This document shows positions 6,489 through 8,928 of a DNA stretch of 8,928 nt, in pieces. Made by a program: the position numbers and the translations under genes. This DNA is from Scatomorpha sp964345235 (GTDB lineage: Bacteria > Bacillota > Clostridia > Oscillospirales > Oscillospiraceae), in the NCBI GenBank assembly GCA_964345235.1, contig CAYFQE010000032.1:1-8928 (forward strand). The letters are read 5' to 3'. Below the pieces are notes generated by a model. It searched no databases. It was not told the DNA's origin and saw only the letters and a program-made list of their open reading frames with translations. The first letter of the stretch is position 1, and each line of letters starts with the position of its first letter.

Positions 6489-7583
6489 ATGGAAAACAAA
6501 AAAAGCTTTATGAAGACATTTGGTAAGATTTGGTCGCAGAACAGCTATATTTTCGTTCTGCTGATAATCTTGGTCGGCTACGCCTACACCATCAATTCCG
6601 GCGGCAACACCTTTAAGTGGAGCCATATGGTGGCTATACTGGGCAGCCAGAACACCTGCATCGTGGGCACAATCGCCTTGGGCATGGCATATGTCATCAT
6701 TACGGGGCAGATTGACCTGTCTGTGGGTTCGTCTTTGGTGCTGTGTACAGGCGCGACCATCATGGTATTCAACATTACCAACTCAATTTTCCTGATGATT
6801 CTTACGGCACTGGCTGTCGGCGCACTGTGCGGTGCAATCAACGGGGTGTTGGTCGGCTTCGGCAAGATGCCTCCCTTCGTAGTAACGCTGGGCACTATGC
6901 TTATTTACCGTTCTATGACTCTGTCCGTGGTAAGGAAAATTGCTCCCGAAATCTCCGGCTCCTCCTCCTCTCAGTTCGCCATGATTGCGAAAAACAGCAA
7001 TTACGAGCTGCTTAGAATGAAGTTCGGTGTGGGCAAGTTCAGCATAGGAAGCTTCCAGGTTCCCTATATAACCTTTGTGTTTATTGCGGTTGCAATACTT
7101 CTGATTATCGTCTCAAAGAAGACCAAATACGGCAAGAGCGTCTACGCCGTGGGCTCAAATGAAAAGAGCGCGCGTTTGGCAGGTATCAATGTGACATGGG
7201 TGAAAATCTCGGTCTTTATTCTCACTGGCCTTATGGTCGGCGTCGCGAGCTTCCTGCAGGCCTGCAAAATCGGCAATGTCACTCCCGCATCCTCGGGCCA
7301 AAGCTATGAGATGTACGCCATCGCCTCTGTCGTTTTGGCAGGCGTCAGCATGGCAGGAGGCCGAGGAAATATCCTTGGCGTAATCTTCGGCGCTCTGTCC
7401 TACACCGCCATAAACTTCATCATCGTTTCAATTCCCGGTCTTAGCGTTGACATTCAAGACACTTTCCAGGGTTTGGTACTTATAATCGTCATACTCATAC
7501 AGACTGCCGGCCCAAGCATCAAGGAGAGCTTTAGGCGCGCAAGAAAGCGCAAACTCAATGTAAGCTTGGAAAAAGCAGAATAA
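6489..7583 (+). CDS. Sugar ABC transporter permease (BPD_transp_2, RbsC type)
   Basis: This 364-residue integral membrane protein belongs to the RbsC/XylH/AraH permease family. Hydrophobic segments are visible near residues 20-36, 48-72, 80-96, 100-124, 128-147, 192-209, 238-258, 275-290, 294-314 and 325-340, with short charged termini. Family motifs are present: GQIDLSVGSS (73-82) after the second helix, MPPFVVTLGTM (127-137), and the cytoplasmic loop GSNEKSARLAGI (222-233), which is the contact region for the ATPase, then GGRG at 290-293. The C-terminal tail is strongly basic (RRARKRK). GAGGGA at 6477-6482, 6 nt before the ATG, supports the start. It is the only permease in the cluster, so it probably works as a homodimer with the tandem ATPase, as in the ribose system. 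It is the last gene of the operon and is followed at once by a strong hairpin. Confidence 0.94.
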   Translation: MENKKSFMKTFGKIWSQNSYIFVLLIILVGYAYTINSGGNTFKWSHMVAILGSQNTCIVGTIALGMAYVIITGQIDLSVGSSLVLCTGATIMVFNITNSIFLMILTALAVGALCGAINGVLVGFGKMPPFVVTLGTMLIYRSMTLSVVRKIAPEISGSSSSQFAMIAKNSNYELLRMKFGVGKFSIGSFQVPYITFVFIAVAILLIIVSKKTKYGKSVYAVGSNEKSARLAGINVTWVKISVFILTGLMVGVASFLQACKIGNVTPASSGQSYEMYAIASVVLAGVSMAGGRGNILGVIFGALSYTAINFIIVSIPGLSVDIQDTFQGLVLIIVILIQTAGPSIKESFRRARKRKLNVSLEKAE

Positions 7584-7592
7584 AAACTGTGT

Positions 7593-7631
7593 AATAATTA
7601 TCCACTCGTCTCAGACGAGTGGATAATTATT
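7593..7631. terminator. Perfect 39-nt hairpin ending the transport operon
   Basis: Bases 7593-7611 and 7613-7631 are exact reverse complements around C7612, giving 19 uninterrupted pairs with a GC-rich tip (CCACTCGTCT) and an A/T-rich base. It begins 10 nt after the permease stop. The T-rich 3' base (AATTATTTAT) supplies a modest U-tract, and the element is symmetric, so it could also block transcription from the other side. No target duplication or transposon gene accompanies it, so a terminator is the simplest reading. Confidence 0.75.
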
Positions 7632-7700
7632 TATGCGCCTCACAGTGCCGGATGGGGATTTAGAAACTAATTTTTTGCCGATGCTCGGTTAAATTTTTCC

Positions 7701-7728
7701 TTGATAACACAAGTCCTTGCTGTATAAT
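7701..7728 (+). promoter_or_regulatory. Promoter upstream of the helicase gene
   Basis: TTGATA (7701-7706), a 16-bp spacer and a perfect TATAAT (7723-7728) form a strong housekeeping-type promoter. Transcription should start near 7735, giving a leader of about 95 nt before the ATG at 7830. No clear operator, riboswitch or attenuator structure is visible between 7735 and 7829. Confidence 0.7.
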
Positions 7729-7829
7729 AAGATAAAAATGTCCTTTTCTTTGAGAATAACGCAGGTGAAAAAATGGGCAGTTGCCTGTGTGGGAGTTAGG
7801 ATAGATTAGGGTTTAACTAGAGGTATAAC

Positions 7830-8928
7830 ATGCTTGACCATGGTCTTTATGAACAAGTTATAAACAATCATATAAGTAGCGAGCTTGAGGAAATTCCGGA
7901 AGCTCGCAAAGCTGTTGCGCCTATCGACGAGGCTGAGGCATCCAAGGTATTAGCTCAATATCTTACAGAGGTTGTTCAAAAAGGCATGGATAATTTGTTT
8001 GATAACGGAGGAAATATCTCTGCTCAAATTGCCTTGGCTAACCAGATAGTATCCCTAATTCAAAACATAACAAATGAAGCTGACTTTGCCGCGTTGGGTG
8101 TTGACCAATGTGCAAAGCAACTTTTGGCTCTTTTAAAAGAAGGCGACCCCCGCTTGGCTATCGGCAAAACCGCAACAGATTTAAGCCGCCCTAGCACGTC
8201 TATTGCGCAAAGCTCTCTTTTTACCGGAGCCATTCACGAGCCGCAGATGTACACAGAACTGAAAAAGGAAATTGTTTCGGCAGATAAAATCGATATGCTG
8301 GTCTCTTTCATAAAGTGGAGCGGCCTGCGCCTTATTATTGACGAACTCAGAGAGTTTACTCAAAACGGAGGGGAACTGCGCATCATCACAACATCCTATA
8401 TGGGAGCTACTGATATTAAAGCTATTGAGGAACTTCATAAGCTGCCTAACACGAGAATTAAGGTGAGCTATGACACCAAACGCACCCGTCTTCACGCCAA
8501 GTCCTATGTTTTCTATCGCAAAACGGGATTTACCACGGCCTATGTCGGTTCATCCAATCTATCACATGCCGCTATTTCCAGCGGTCTGGAGTGGAATGTA
8601 AAAACAACCCAAAAAGATCTTCCCGAAACGATTGAAAAAATAGAAGCTACTTTCGAGAGCTACTGGAATTCAGGCGAATTTGAGTATTATTCCGAGAATC
8701 AAAAAGAGCGACTCACTCGCGCCCTGAAAGCGGAAAAATATGTAGACGGGGATAATCCCGAAGTCTATACTATGGATATTTTGCCCTATTCATATCAGCA
8801 AGAGATATTGGACAGGTTAGAGGCAGAGAGAAAAGTTCGCGGACATAATCGCAATTTGGTTGTGGCTGCCACCGGGGAACGTGTCATAATAGTGACAGGG
8901 TGCATAAATGCTTTAGTATCAAGGGTTT
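7830..8928 (+). CDS. PLD-domain DEAD/DEAH helicase, N-terminal part, broken in the Walker A motif
   Basis: The frame opens at ATG 7830, just after an in-frame TAG at 7818-7820 and an AGAGG site at 7819-7823, and stays open to the window end (366 codons). Residues about 130-285 form a PLD-like nuclease domain: SFIKWSGLRLI (159-169), LHAKSYVFYR with the H222-x-K224 pair, and VGSSNLSHAA (239-248). Residues 319-334 (PYSYQQEILDRLEAER) and RNLVVAATG (341-349) are the Q-like motif and the start of the Walker A of a superfamily II helicase. Relatives with this N terminus (PLDc_2, ResIII, helicase C and often DUF3427) are roughly 900-1050 residues. After T348-G349 the expected TGKT is missing and the sequence reads ERVIIVTGC, unlike the family. 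The gene is thus interrupted, by an insertion or an assembly join, at about 8877. The role is probably nucleic-acid processing; anti-phage defence is possible but unproven. Codon use looks more A+T-rich than in the sugar cluster. Confidence 0.75.
   Translation, partial: MLDHGLYEQVINNHISSELEEIPEARKAVAPIDEAEASKVLAQYLTEVVQKGMDNLFDNGGNISAQIALANQIVSLIQNITNEADFAALGVDQCAKQLLALLKEGDPRLAIGKTATDLSRPSTSIAQSSLFTGAIHEPQMYTELKKEIVSADKIDMLVSFIKWSGLRLIIDELREFTQNGGELRIITTSYMGATDIKAIEELHKLPNTRIKVSYDTKRTRLHAKSYVFYRKTGFTTAYVGSSNLSHAAISSGLEWNVKTTQKDLPETIEKIEATFESYWNSGEFEYYSENQKERLTRALKAEKYVDGDNPEVYTMDILPYSYQQEILDRLEAERKVRGHNRNLVVAATGERVIIVTGCINALVSRV
8877..8928. mobile_element. Possible left end of an insertion in the helicase gene (type unknown)
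   Basis: From about 8877 the sequence stops matching the helicase family at codons that should encode the invariant P-loop. The 52 bases left show a short inverted repeat, TGTCA (8882-8886 region) and TGACA (8893-8897 region), then AGGGTGC. No transposase, integrase or intron-encoded protein is visible, and the far junction lies outside the window, so the class of element cannot be named. The GTGTC at 8881-8885 is close to, but does not match, the GTGYG start of group II introns. A misassembly would look the same. Confidence 0.35.

Noticed and set aside
7738..7809. A 23-codon frame (starting MSFSLRITQ) between the helicase promoter and the helicase gene
   Set aside because: It has no ribosome binding site, begins only a few bases after the predicted transcription start, and resembles no known leader peptide. 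Too short to support as a gene.
8181..8495. 104-codon - strand frame inside the helicase gene
   Set aside because: It is antisense to the recognisable PLD domain, and its product is low-complexity and unlike known proteins.
8881..8928. A group II intron 5' end at the helicase break
   Set aside because: GTGTC does not match the GTGYG consensus at the fifth base, and no intron domain can be recognised in the remaining bases, so the class was left open.
1..8928. CRISPR array, tRNA, rRNA or replication origin
   Set aside because: No regularly spaced direct repeats, no cloverleaf or rRNA-like stretch and no DnaA-box cluster were seen on either strand.

Overview
The window looks like chromosomal DNA from an anaerobic gut-type Firmicute, most likely a Clostridia/Oscillospiraceae-like bacterium. 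This is an inference from the strong GGAGG-type ribosome binding sites, the short lipoprotein signal ending in LAAC, the consensus-like TTGACA/TATAAT promoters, the moderate base composition and the protein style. No rRNA, tRNA or marker gene is present to prove it.

Layout: (1) 1-260, the 3' end of a MaoC/PhaJ-type hotdog enoyl-CoA hydratase on the + strand. (2) 261-397, a convergent gap with a small hairpin and a bidirectional terminator. (3) 398-1321, a xylose-isomerase-like TIM-barrel sugar isomerase/epimerase on the - strand. (4) 1322-1648, a divergent control region with promoters facing both ways and three separate perfect inverted repeats. (5) 1649-7583, a + strand cluster: LacI-family regulator, Gfo/Idh/MocA oxidoreductase, lipoprotein sugar-binding protein, double-domain sugar ABC ATPase (RbsA/MglA type) and permease (RbsC type), closed by a perfect 19-bp-arm hairpin. 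(6) 7584-7829, a spacer with a good promoter. (7) From 7830, the N-terminal part of a PLD-domain/DEAD-DEAH helicase. It loses its family sequence in the middle of the Walker A codons at about 8877, very close to the window end.

The central genes form a coherent carbohydrate or cyclitol import and redox-isomerisation locus. The binding protein captures a ligand outside the membrane and the ATPase and permease import it. The Gfo/Idh enzyme and the divergently transcribed TIM-barrel enzyme would oxidise and then isomerise, epimerise or dehydrate it, and the LacI regulator would sense it or a derivative. The substrate cannot be read from the sequence, and no kinase or glycosidase lies in the cluster. 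Hairpins flank the binding-protein gene on both sides, as expected if its mRNA segment is kept at a higher level than the rest of the operon.

Points most worth a second look: the abrupt break in the helicase P-loop (probably a mobile element end or an assembly junction), the three inverted repeats in the 1322-1648 control region, the fully degenerate second ATP site of the ABC protein, and a stem near 279-303 that resembles a glycine riboswitch P2 with its ligand-binding interior removed.
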